Origin: an uncultured bacterium
GTDB lineage: Bacteria; Cyanobacteriota; Vampirovibrionia; Gastranaerophilales; Gastranaerophilaceae
NCBI GenBank assembly: GCA_947365485.1
Contig: CANAXK010000131.1
Coordinates: forward strand, 1-5,104
Direction: 5' to 3'
DNA length: 5,104 nt
Position 1 is the first letter of the stretch, and each line of letters starts with the position of its first letter. The translations under genes and the position numbers were made by a program. Shown piece by piece: positions 1 to 5,104 of this stretch. A model generated the notes under the pieces. The model ran no database searches. It was not told the origin of the DNA and saw only the letters and a program-made list of their open reading frames with translations.

Positions 1-738
1 TTGCTGAACAGGCAAGAAGCTAAAGAACGGCACTTTTGCGAATAAATCTTTATTCTTTTGGGTCACCATTGTAAACGTGTGCAGGAATGTAAAATAATTA
101 ACAAGGAAGTTGTTTTCCTTCCAGTAATATTCAAGCGCGCTAAGTGTTTGCTTAAGGATTCTGTTTTCAGGTTTTGCTGCAATAAAGTAGCTTGCCATGT
201 TAAGCCCGTCTAAATCGATTTTCAAATCGTTTTGGAAAACGAACAAATCAGCTTCTGTAATAAATTCAGGCAAATCTTCTGTCAAAAGTACAGTTGCATC
301 CATCCAGATTCCGCCGTGCTGGATAAGCAGACAAGTTCTTAAAATATCAGAGAAAAAAGCTGTTTTTATAACCCCTTTTTCTTTTAGCTTGATAAAGATT
401 TCTGGAATCTCAACATGGTTTTTGAGTGTTTCAGGTGTGAGGAGGATTCTTTCATGATTCCCTTTGTATCTATCTACACTATTAAGACAAGCCTGAACAA
501 GAGGCGGAATTGAGCCGTCAGGACTTTCCCAGTACTGCCAGATATACTGACAACTCCCTCGCCCTGCGGGAGAGGGTTGGGGTGAGGGGGCAACCCCTTT
601 ATTAACATACTTTCTCAAATAAAACTTTGCCCAGTTGCCTTTTAGAATCCTTCGGATCTTTCTATCTATGACAAAAATTTCCAGACAAATTTTTATTATT
701 GAGTTTACTGCTTGCCAGAACAATGATTTTAAATACAT
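1..738 (-). CDS. Capsular polysaccharide-type (GT32-like) glycosyltransferase, 3' end cut by window edge
   Basis: The reading frame is open from ATG at 738-736 to base 1, giving 246 codons with no stop, so the C-terminus lies outside the window. The probable role is transfer of a sugar during surface polysaccharide synthesis at the cytoplasmic face. What I see: IWQYW at residues 66-70, PPLVQACLNSV at 78-88, FSDILR at 129-134 and HGGIWMDATV at 141-150. This is the usual order in Caps_synth/GT32-type enzymes, where the short WMDAT segment corresponds to the DXD-type metal/nucleotide-sugar site. The start is well supported: GGAGG lies 4 nt upstream (747-743), and the ATG overlaps the last 10 bp of the preceding gene, indicating translational coupling. 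Residues about 49-62 (VAPSPQPSPAGRGS) come from a GC-rich repeat and do not belong to the family fold. The donor and acceptor sugars cannot be told from sequence. Confidence 0.85.
   Translation of the reverse strand, partial: MYLKSLFWQAVNSIIKICLEIFVIDRKIRRILKGNWAKFYLRKYVNKGVAPSPQPSPAGRGSCQYIWQYWESPDGSIPPLVQACLNSVDRYKGNHERILLTPETLKNHVEIPEIFIKLKEKGVIKTAFFSDILRTCLLIQHGGIWMDATVLLTEDLPEFITEADLFVFQNDLKIDLDGLNMASYFIAAKPENRILKQTLSALEYYWKENNFLVNYFTFLHTFTMVTQKNKDLFAKVPFFSFLPVQQ
553..594 (-). repeat. GC-rich palindromic repeat, copy 1 (in-frame insert)
   Basis: This 42-bp block has 30 G/C bases in AT-rich surroundings. On the plus strand it forms a hairpin: CCCTC (556-560) pairs with GAGGG (572-576) and CCC (562-564) with GGG (568-570), with one G/A mismatch and a TGC loop. 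Its right part, GGGAGAGG followed by TTGGGGTGAGGGGGCAAC, matches copy 2 over 27 nt with one mismatch. Read on the minus strand it adds about 14 residues, VAPSPQPSPAGRGS, to the glycosyltransferase just before its first catalytic-domain strand (QYIWQYW). From memory, closely similar sequences and their Pro-rich translations recur in many bacterial genomes. I know of no agreed name. Confidence 0.85.
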
Positions 739-1769
739 TCGGCCTCCAATATTTCAAGGATTTGCGGGTATTTTTTTAGCATTACCTTATATGCCTCATC
801 GAGTGACATCCCCACACCTTTTTTGTTAACCTTGCAAAGCCCGTATTGCTGGGAATCCTCAACATAGTTTATTGATTCAGAATACCCTTTGACCAACCGT
901 GTTTTGCACCCGTTAAGTGTTGCCATCGCCCAAAGCCAGACATCGTCGTGGGTCGGGATAAGCTCTCTGAATATTCCCTCGTCCGTGCAGTCCTTGTAAA
1001 AACAATTAGGCGGATATAATACTGCACCATAACCGGTCAGCCTGTTGCGAAAACTTGACTGTCCTCTGTGTCGGTCAAGATAAAGCTCTCGTGTCTTTTC
1101 CCATTCAAGCGTCCCCTCTCCTGCGGGGAGCGGATTTTCGGTAGGGCGTAAGCCCGTTAGGTGGAGGTTGGACGTTACTCCACCGACACCCCGAATAATC
1201 CAAGACGGGGTTAGGGTGGGGGTTGATTTTTTGACTTTGAGCCAATCGCATCTATGAGCGTGGACTTCGTCTTTGTGCTCCAAATAAGACTTGTAAAGCG
1301 TCTCAACCGTATCAGGCGCATAATAAATATCATCGTCAGTTGTGATGATTATTGAATCCGGATACTTTTTAAGCGCAGGAATAATTTTTTTGTAAGAGCG
1401 GATGTCTTTGTACCAGTCAATTGTGAGCCCGAAATCTTTAAGCTTCAAAAGTTCTTCCGGCAAATCTTTTTCGCCCCCCGGAAATTGCTCCGGAGCTAGC
1501 CACAAAACAACCACATCAGGCTTCATTGTCTGGCTAAGCAGGGTTTTGATTGTTTTTACAACAATGTTTATGCGCTCTGGAAAACTTGTCAAAGATACGA
1601 CAATCGGATACTCCCTCTCCTCTGGGAGAGGATTGGGGTGAGGGGGCAACTTGTTTACACCGCACTCTTTCACCTCCGGACACTTGTATGGAAAACTCTT
1701 TTTTATCCGAACCATTATTCCGAAAAGGTTTATAACAATATGACCATCAAAGTACTGAACAGGCTTCAT
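729..1769 (-). CDS. GT-A-type glycosyltransferase with two repeat-derived peptide inserts
   Basis: This 346-residue protein is probably a cytoplasmic glycosyltransferase of surface polysaccharide synthesis. Residues 55-64 (PIVVSLTSFP) form the first catalytic strand. KPDVVVLWLAPEQFP (83-97) and YKKIIPALKKYPDSIIITTDDDIYY (126-150) follow, with TDDD at 144-147 as the DXD-type metal/nucleotide-sugar site. GYGAVLYPPNCF (246-257) and PTHDDVWLWAMA (272-283) complete the pattern, which I recall from capsule and LPS gene clusters. The leading segment with INLFGIMVRIKK (13-24) resembles N-termini common among such transferases. The gene starts within the 4-bp ATGA overlap with the upstream GT9 gene and has a strong Shine-Dalgarno. 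Two stretches are foreign to the family: residues about 40-53 and about 182-220, both encoded by GC-rich repeats. The frame stays open and all main motifs remain, so the gene is probably functional. The sugar specificity is unknown. Confidence 0.88.
   Translation of the reverse strand: MKPVQYFDGHIVINLFGIMVRIKKSFPYKCPEVKECGVNKLPPHPNPLPEEREYPIVVSLTSFPERINIVVKTIKTLLSQTMKPDVVVLWLAPEQFPGGEKDLPEELLKLKDFGLTIDWYKDIRSYKKIIPALKKYPDSIIITTDDDIYYAPDTVETLYKSYLEHKDEVHAHRCDWLKVKKSTPTLTPSWIIRGVGGVTSNLHLTGLRPTENPLPAGEGTLEWEKTRELYLDRHRGQSSFRNRLTGYGAVLYPPNCFYKDCTDEGIFRELIPTHDDVWLWAMATLNGCKTRLVKGYSESINYVEDSQQYGLCKVNKKGVGMSLDEAYKVMLKKYPQILEILEAECI
743..747 (-). promoter_or_regulatory. Ribosome binding site of the GT32-like gene
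   Basis: GGAGG on the minus strand lies 4 nt before the ATG at 738, inside the last codons of the upstream gene. It fixes the start of the partial glycosyltransferase and supports reinitiation after the 10-bp overlap. Confidence 0.75.
1113..1223 (-). repeat. Composite GC-rich repeat, copy 3, with three internal hairpins
   Basis: The left end (1113-1136, CCCCTCTCCTGCGGGGAG and following) resembles the hairpin half of copies 1 and 2. The right end (1207-1223, GGGGTTAGGGTGGGGG) resembles their TTGGGGTGAGGGGG half. About 70 bp lie between, holding three consecutive inverted repeats: GGGC-GTAA-GCCC (1144-1155), GGTGGAG...CTCCACC (1160-1166/1178-1184, 11-nt loop) and ACCCCG...CGGGGT (1188-1193/1206-1211). 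The end hairpin pairs CTCTCC (1116-1121) with GGGGAG (1125-1130), with one T/G wobble. It encodes residues about 182-220 of the GT-A-type enzyme, in a loop between KVKK and LEWEK. I infer a copy of the same repeat split by a second structured element. The exact borders are uncertain. Confidence 0.7.
1610..1650 (-). repeat. GC-rich palindromic repeat, copy 2 (in-frame insert)
   Basis: This 41-bp block is one base shorter than copy 1. It has a perfect 7-bp hairpin on the plus strand: CCTCTCC (1614-1620), loop TCTG, GGAGAGG (1625-1631). Its right half is nearly identical to copy 1. On the minus strand it is read as LPPHPNPLPEERE, residues about 41-53 of the GT-A-type glycosyltransferase, immediately before the first catalytic strand PIVVSLTSFP. 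It is in the same orientation as copy 1 but translated in a different frame. Confidence 0.85.
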
Positions 1770-2707
1770 TTTATCACCTCTTTAAAAGCTTCCAAAATCT
1801 TTTCTGGTTCTGTGTATCCATCAAGAGTTTTTGCAGGATAAAGTGACTCATCTGGTGCCCACATTTCTGTAAAACCATCATAAAATATCCCAACAACCGG
1901 TACCTGAAGTGCGTTTGCAAAATGCAGAGTTCCTGTATCAACCGTAATACATTTCCTGCAAGTCTTCAAAATGTTTGCAAGCTCCACAAAACTTGTGCAG
2001 TCAACAAGATTAATGAAATCAAAACAGCCTTCCTGTCTCAACTTCACAGAAAAATCCCTGCTCACATTTCCTGCTCCTGTCAAAACCGGAGTGAATCCCT
2101 CCTTATTCAGCAAAGAAATCAAATTCGCGCAATCACTTACTTTCATATCTTTTTTGTAGAAGTTGCTCGTTGTGCATAGTACAACAGGATTTTTTAGAGT
2201 TTTAACTTTTTCAACAACAGGCGTATTAACCTCCGGAGCGTTGTATTTTATTGCCAGATTTTTGTGTTCTCCTGTTAGTGCATCAATGAGTCCGCTCCAG
2301 TGTTCTTTTATGTGGGTAAAATCTTTAATTTCATATTTCTCTTTTGTGTTCCACAATTTGCACCTATGGTTAGAGAGGATGTGTTTTGCGCCCAGAAGTC
2401 TTGAGATAAGAAGATTTCTCTCATTAGCATATGTTACAATAGAAGCGTAAGGATGCTTATAAGGAAATTCTCTTACAAATTTGAGCAAGCCTTTTAGAGT
2501 TTTGCACTCTTTTTTGTCATAGACAACGACTTTATCTACGCCTTGCTGGTATTTTGCAACATCGACAAAAGGTTTGTTGCACACAAACACGACTTTTGAA
2601 TTTGGATAATAAAATTTGATATTTTGCACAAGAGCATTTGTGACAAGCATATCTCCGATACACGCGGTATTAAATACTAAAAAAATCTTTTCCTGCTCGT
2701 TTGTCAT
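1766..2707 (-). CDS. GT9-family (heptosyltransferase-like) glycosyltransferase
   Basis: This 313-residue protein is of the usual length for the ADP-heptose:LPS heptosyltransferase family (WaaC/WaaF/WaaQ type, GT-B fold). These enzymes add heptose or a related sugar to the lipid-A-linked core on the cytoplasmic side of the inner membrane. Seen: FLVFNTACIGDMLVTNALV near the N-terminus, where GD (18-19) matches the family's catalytic-Asp region; TTSNFYKKDM (179-188), the usual position of a donor-binding Lys; and VDTGTLHFANALQVPVVGIF (256-275), the nucleotide-sugar site, followed by WAPDESLYP (283-291). The start fits because family members begin within a few residues of the first strand. No good Shine-Dalgarno is visible before it, so translation may be weak or leaderless. 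It is the first gene of the leftward cluster, divergent from minC, and its TGA overlaps the next ATG. The exact sugar is unknown. Confidence 0.88.
   Translation of the reverse strand: MTNEQEKIFLVFNTACIGDMLVTNALVQNIKFYYPNSKVVFVCNKPFVDVAKYQQGVDKVVVYDKKECKTLKGLLKFVREFPYKHPYASIVTYANERNLLISRLLGAKHILSNHRCKLWNTKEKYEIKDFTHIKEHWSGLIDALTGEHKNLAIKYNAPEVNTPVVEKVKTLKNPVVLCTTSNFYKKDMKVSDCANLISLLNKEGFTPVLTGAGNVSRDFSVKLRQEGCFDFINLVDCTSFVELANILKTCRKCITVDTGTLHFANALQVPVVGIFYDGFTEMWAPDESLYPAKTLDGYTEPEKILEAFKEVIK
1773..1782 (-). promoter_or_regulatory. Strong Shine-Dalgarno of the GT-A-type glycosyltransferase gene
   Basis: AAGAGGTGAT on the minus strand lies 3 nt before the ATG at 1769, inside the end of the GT9 gene. 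It is a long match to the anti-Shine-Dalgarno (AUCACCUCC) and, with the ATGA stop-start overlap, supports this start and translational coupling. Confidence 0.75.
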
Positions 2708-2809
2708 ACAAATTATTTTATCACAACTTTACATTGATTCATACTTTATTGAATTGAAATATTATTTAAGATATTCTTTAGTATGTGGTAGATTATTTGG
2801 GAATTACAA
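2708..2809. promoter_or_regulatory. Divergent intergenic region between the glycosyltransferase cluster and the min operon
   Basis: These 102 bp of AT-rich DNA separate the two divergently read gene blocks and must hold both promoters if each block starts here. On the leftward side TAAAAT (2720-2715, minus strand) is a possible -10, but no matching -35 was found. I saw no convincing operator palindrome, terminator or small ORF. Confidence 0.6.
2749..2777 (+). promoter_or_regulatory. Candidate sigma-70-type promoter of minCDE
   Basis: TTGAAT (2749-2754) and TATTCT (2772-2777) are separated by exactly 17 bp, each matching 4 of 6 consensus bases. This would start transcription around 2784, leaving a leader of about 25 nt before the minC ATG. 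In such AT-rich DNA chance matches are common, so this is only a candidate. Confidence 0.35.
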
Positions 2810-3802
2810 ATGGAAAAAGGTTTTGTAGAGAACGGGTTTATAATAGACTTAAGCAATGCTAAAAACACAACCCAGCTTGTGTTCGAACTTAGCTCTATAA
2901 TGGAACACCCTGATGTAAAAGGTAAAAAGATTTGTTTAAAACTGGGAAGTCTTGATTTGAAGCAATCCCAGCTTTTGAGTATAAAAGCACTTATCGAATC
3001 AATGGACGCTGATATTGCGTTTATTGACACAGATTCTGAACAGACAGAAGCTTCGGCAGTGAGCCTCGGAATCATTATTTCAGAGCTCTCAAACGATGCT
3101 GCGCCGTCCATTGTTTGTGATTCCGTATTGGAAATTAAGGAAGAAGCTGTCAAAATAAAAGAAGAATCCGACCCTGAAGTCGGCAAAACAGTCGAAATTC
3201 AGGCAGACATTGCACCTGTTTCTGATTCTCCGATTGAAACAGCAGAAGGAATTGAAGATGTTTATGACGAAGAAACTACTCAAGAGCTTTCAGAAGTTAT
3301 TCCGTCTGAAACATTTAGTGCTGATTTTGAGACACTGGCTGCAACAGAGGGCTTAATCAAAACAGAAGATACAAGCAAGTATATTTTATTAGAAACCGGG
3401 GATGTGCTTCCTCAAGGTGCAGAAGAAAATTCTGTTAATACAGAAACACTTCCTACGCTTTACATAAACCAGACTTTGCGTTCCGGTCAGACAGTGAGCT
3501 ACGAAGGTAATATTCTTATTATCGGTGATGCTCACCCGGGTAGTGAAATCGTCGCAACCGGTGATATTACTGTTTGGGGTATCTTAGGTGGTATTGCACA
3601 CGCTGGTTCAATGGGAAATGTTACTTCAAAAGTTAGAGCGCTTAAGTTAAACGCAATCCAGCTCAGAATTGCAGGGTTGTACGCAAGACGCAACGACACC
3701 TTGAACGTACCTTATGTGCAGAAAACAAACGAGTTTACCCCTGAGGAAGCTCAAATTGAAGATGGAAAAATAGTTATTTATAAAAAATTAAGGAGAGATT
3801 AA
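2810..3802 (+). CDS. minC: Septum site-determining protein MinC, with long acidic linker
   Basis: MinC blocks FtsZ ring assembly away from midcell and is brought to the membrane by MinD. Residues 1 to about 95 form the MinC N-terminal domain type (FIIDLSNAKNT, then KKICLKLGSLDL), which in known MinC antagonises FtsZ polymers. The C-terminal beta-helix domain runs from about 215 to 330 and includes RSGQ (224-227), the conserved MinD-contact motif, then GDAHPGSEIVATGDITVWG (239-257) and LRIAGLYARR (285-294). Between them lie about 110 mostly acidic, Ser/Thr-rich residues (about 97-210). They bring the length to 330, against 231 in E. coli. The start has only a weak Shine-Dalgarno (GGGA, 2799-2802), but the N-terminal domain begins directly after it. 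The stop overlaps the minD start by 1 nt (TAATG). The identity rests on the RSGQ domain and the minD/minE neighbours. Confidence 0.93.
   Translation: MEKGFVENGFIIDLSNAKNTTQLVFELSSIMEHPDVKGKKICLKLGSLDLKQSQLLSIKALIESMDADIAFIDTDSEQTEASAVSLGIIISELSNDAAPSIVCDSVLEIKEEAVKIKEESDPEVGKTVEIQADIAPVSDSPIETAEGIEDVYDEETTQELSEVIPSETFSADFETLAATEGLIKTEDTSKYILLETGDVLPQGAEENSVNTETLPTLYINQTLRSGQTVSYEGNILIIGDAHPGSEIVATGDITVWGILGGIAHAGSMGNVTSKVRALKLNAIQLRIAGLYARRNDTLNVPYVQKTNEFTPEEAQIEDGKIVIYKKLRRD
3791..3796 (+). promoter_or_regulatory. Ribosome binding site of minD
   Basis: AGGAGA lies 5 nt before the ATG at 3802, within the last codons of minC. It confirms the minD start, which shares its A with the minC TAA stop and so suggests coupled translation. 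Confidence 0.75.
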
Positions 3803-4614
3803 TGGCTGGTCGAGTTATAGTAATCACATCCGGCAAAGGCGGAGTCGGAAAAACAACTACAAGTGCAAACATTGGTACTGCGCTTGCTAAATCCGGATAC
3901 AAAGTAGTCCTTATTGACACTGATTTGGGATTAAGAAATTTAGACCTGCTTTTAGGTCTTGAAAATCGTATTGTATACACAATTGTTGACGTTATTGAAG
4001 AACGCTGCAAACTCAAACAAGCGCTAGTTAAGGACAAAAAGAATCCTAATCTCTCGCTTCTTGCTGCTGCTCAAACAAGAGATAAAACAGCTGTTAATGC
4101 AGAACAACTTAAAGAAATTTGCGATACTTTAAAAGAAGAAAACGATTTTGTCCTTGTTGACTGCCCTGCTGGTATCGAACAAGGATTCCAGAACGCTGTA
4201 GCTGGTGCTTCTGAAGCAATTGTTGTAACAACTCCTGAAATGTCTGCAATCAGAGACGCTGATAGAATTATCGGACTTTTGGAAGCAAAAGAAGAAATTA
4301 CAAGCTATAGATTACTTCTAAACAGGGTTCGTCCAAGCCTAATCAAGTCTAATGAAATGATGAGCGTGGATGATGTTGTTGAAATTCTTTCTTGCCAGCT
4401 TGTTGGTATAATTCCGGAAGATACAGGTATTATTACTTCTACTAACAAAGGTGAGCCAATCGTAAACGACGAAAACGCGCTTGCAGGTAAGGCTTACAGA
4501 AACGTTGCCCAAAGAATCTTAGGCGAGGAAGTTCCGTTCTTGGATTTGGATGAGCCAAAAGGTTTTGTTGCTAAGATTAAAAATGCGTTTGCGAAATTGA
4601 AAGCGAAGGTGTAG
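3802..4614 (+). CDS. minD: Septum site-determining protein MinD, ParA/MinD-family ATPase
   Basis: MinD dimerises on ATP, binds the inner membrane and recruits MinC; MinE then stimulates hydrolysis and releases it. The 270 residues match the usual length. Seen: the deviant Walker A motif GKGGVGKTT at 11-19, with signature Lys12 and phosphate-binding Lys17; DTDLGLRNLDLLLGLENR at 39-56 (switch I region, Asp39 and Asp41); the Walker B/switch II region FVLVDCPAGIE at 116-126; and a C-terminal amphipathic helix, about 254-270 (GFVAKIKNAFAKLKAKV), which is the membrane-targeting sequence. Lys residues and hydrophobic residues alternate around this helix as expected. The segments LGLENRIVYT and ALVKDKKNPNL resemble cyanobacterial MinD. 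The gene lies between minC and minE with almost no spacing. All catalytic residues I can check are present. Confidence 0.97.
   Translation: MAGRVIVITSGKGGVGKTTTSANIGTALAKSGYKVVLIDTDLGLRNLDLLLGLENRIVYTIVDVIEERCKLKQALVKDKKNPNLSLLAAAQTRDKTAVNAEQLKEICDTLKEENDFVLVDCPAGIEQGFQNAVAGASEAIVVTTPEMSAIRDADRIIGLLEAKEEITSYRLLLNRVRPSLIKSNEMMSVDDVVEILSCQLVGIIPEDTGIITSTNKGEPIVNDENALAGKAYRNVAQRILGEEVPFLDLDEPKGFVAKIKNAFAKLKAKV
4606..4611 (+). promoter_or_regulatory. Ribosome binding site of minE
   Basis: AAGGTG lies 4 nt before the ATG at 4616, inside the last codons of minD. It supports the start that leaves only one base after the minD TAG and gives MinE its typical N-terminal membrane-targeting helix. Confidence 0.6.
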
Positions 4615-4615
4615 A

Positions 4616-5101
4616 ATGGGGCTTTTCTCTGATATTTATAATACGGTGGCTCGGTTCTTTCGTCCTCAAGAAGAGGAATCTGGCAACCAATCAAAATCAG
4701 TAGCAACGAATCGCTTGAAGCTGGTTTTGATGCAGGATAGAACTAATCTCACACCGAAGATTCTTGAGCAGATGCGCTGTGAGCTTATCGACTTGCTTTC
4801 ACGCTATGTTGAGATGGACAAGGAGCTCCTTGAACTCAACTTTGAGCAGGAAGGTGATCAGGTTGCTTTAATGCTTTCCATCCCTGTAATCCGAGCAAAA
4901 GACGAAGAAGAAATTGAGGAGGCTTTGAAAGCCGAGGCTCAGGAAGAATCCGAAGATGTTGTTGAAGACACGGAAGAAGAGCAAGAAGAGGCAGAAGAAA
5001 TGCAGGAAGACAATTCACAGCTTGTCTCAACTCCGGAGGAGATGAATACTTCAAAGCAGGACACGGAAGAGCAAAAAGAAGAGTGTCATAGCGAAGGTTA
5101 A
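4616..5101 (+). CDS. minE: Cell division topological specificity factor MinE, with acidic C-terminal extension
   Basis: MinE binds MinD on the membrane, stimulates its ATPase and displaces MinC, confining division inhibition to the poles. Residues 1-15 (MGLFSDIYNTVARFF) form the amphipathic membrane-targeting helix. NRLKLVLMQDR (32-42) is the MinD-contact segment, followed by the topological specificity domain (ILEQMRCELIDLLSRYVEMD, 49-68) and the last conserved strand VALMLSIPVIR (83-93). The style RLKL...DRTNLTP is like cyanobacterial MinE. The canonical protein would end near residue 93. Here another 68 residues follow, 30 of them Asp or Glu and only four Lys, giving 161 in total against 88 in E. 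coli. The gene ends in tandem stops (TAA TAA, 5099-5104), so the tail is not a simple read-through of a lost stop within this window. No terminator is visible before the edge. Confidence 0.93.
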   Translation: MGLFSDIYNTVARFFRPQEEESGNQSKSVATNRLKLVLMQDRTNLTPKILEQMRCELIDLLSRYVEMDKELLELNFEQEGDQVALMLSIPVIRAKDEEEIEEALKAEAQEESEDVVEDTEEEQEEAEEMQEDNSQLVSTPEEMNTSKQDTEEQKEECHSEG

Positions 5102-5104
5102 TAA

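Noticed and set aside
197..457. Plus-strand open frame of 86 codons
   Set aside because: It is antisense to the GT32-like glycosyltransferase, whose motifs (FSDILR, HGGIWMDAT) run through the same bases.
553..1650. The three GC-rich repeats as a CRISPR array or as transcription terminators
   Set aside because: Their spacing is irregular (hundreds of bases), they lie inside genes, copies differ in length and no spacers exist. The hairpins are not followed by T runs and sit within coding sequence.
729..1769. A broken glycosyltransferase gene, because of the odd Pro-rich segments
   Set aside because: The frame is continuous, all family motifs follow in order on both sides of each insert, and start and stop overlap neighbouring genes as in an intact operon.
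1402..1841. Plus-strand open frames (1402-1641, 1550-1735, 1638-1841)
   Set aside because: They lie opposite well-supported minus-strand glycosyltransferase genes, have no Shine-Dalgarno of note and show no family motif.
2746..3283. Minus-strand open frames across minC (2746-3186, 3089-3283)
   Set aside because: They are Ser/Ile/Phe-rich mirror images of the acidic minC linker and lack any recognisable motif.
4836..5054. Minus-strand open frame opposite the MinE tail
   Set aside because: It is Leu/Pro-rich because it is the complement of GAA/GAG-rich codons, and it has no independent support.

Overview
The window looks like a piece of a Gram-negative, moderately AT-rich bacterial chromosome. 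The division proteins suggest the cyanobacterial line: MinD has the stretch LGLENRIVYT followed by ALVKDKKNPNL, and MinE has RLKLVLMQDRTNLTP. From memory, both read much more like cyanobacterial Min proteins than like those of E. coli. Cell-envelope glycosyltransferases next to an AT-rich min operon would fit a non-photosynthetic relative such as the Vampirovibrionia/Gastranaerophilales ('Melainabacteria'). That placement is an inference and was not tested by any search.

Layout. Two gene blocks diverge from a 102-bp intergenic region (2708-2809). Leftward on the minus strand lie three overlapping glycosyltransferase genes: a GT9 (heptosyltransferase-like) protein at 2707-1766, a GT-A-type glycosyltransferase with a TDDD motif at 1769-729, and a capsular-polysaccharide-type (GT32-like) glycosyltransferase from 738 that runs off the left edge. 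The first pair overlaps by 4 bp (ATGA) and the second by 10 bp, so this is very probably one co-transcribed unit for surface polysaccharide or LPS assembly. Rightward on the plus strand lies a complete minC-minD-minE operon (2810-5101) with a 1-nt overlap and then a 1-nt gap between genes. Together these proteins place the division site: MinC inhibits FtsZ, MinD is the membrane-bound ATPase that recruits MinC, and MinE drives MinD off the membrane.

The most unusual features are three GC-rich palindromic repeats (553-594, 1610-1650 and a composite at about 1113-1223) embedded in frame in two adjacent glycosyltransferase genes. All three have the same orientation, the one whose two simple copies are free of stop codons in every frame. 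Between them they are translated in all three frames, giving APSPQPSPAGRGS, PPHPNPLPEERE, and PTLTPS plus ENPLPAGEGT. Two sit just before the first beta strand of the catalytic domain and one in an internal loop. This looks like a repeat that spreads by making tolerated peptide inserts.

A second oddity is in the Min system. MinE carries a 68-residue, strongly acidic C-terminal tail and MinC has an acidic linker of about 110 residues, while MinD has a normal length. No RNA genes, CRISPR arrays, insertion sequences or convincing terminators were seen.
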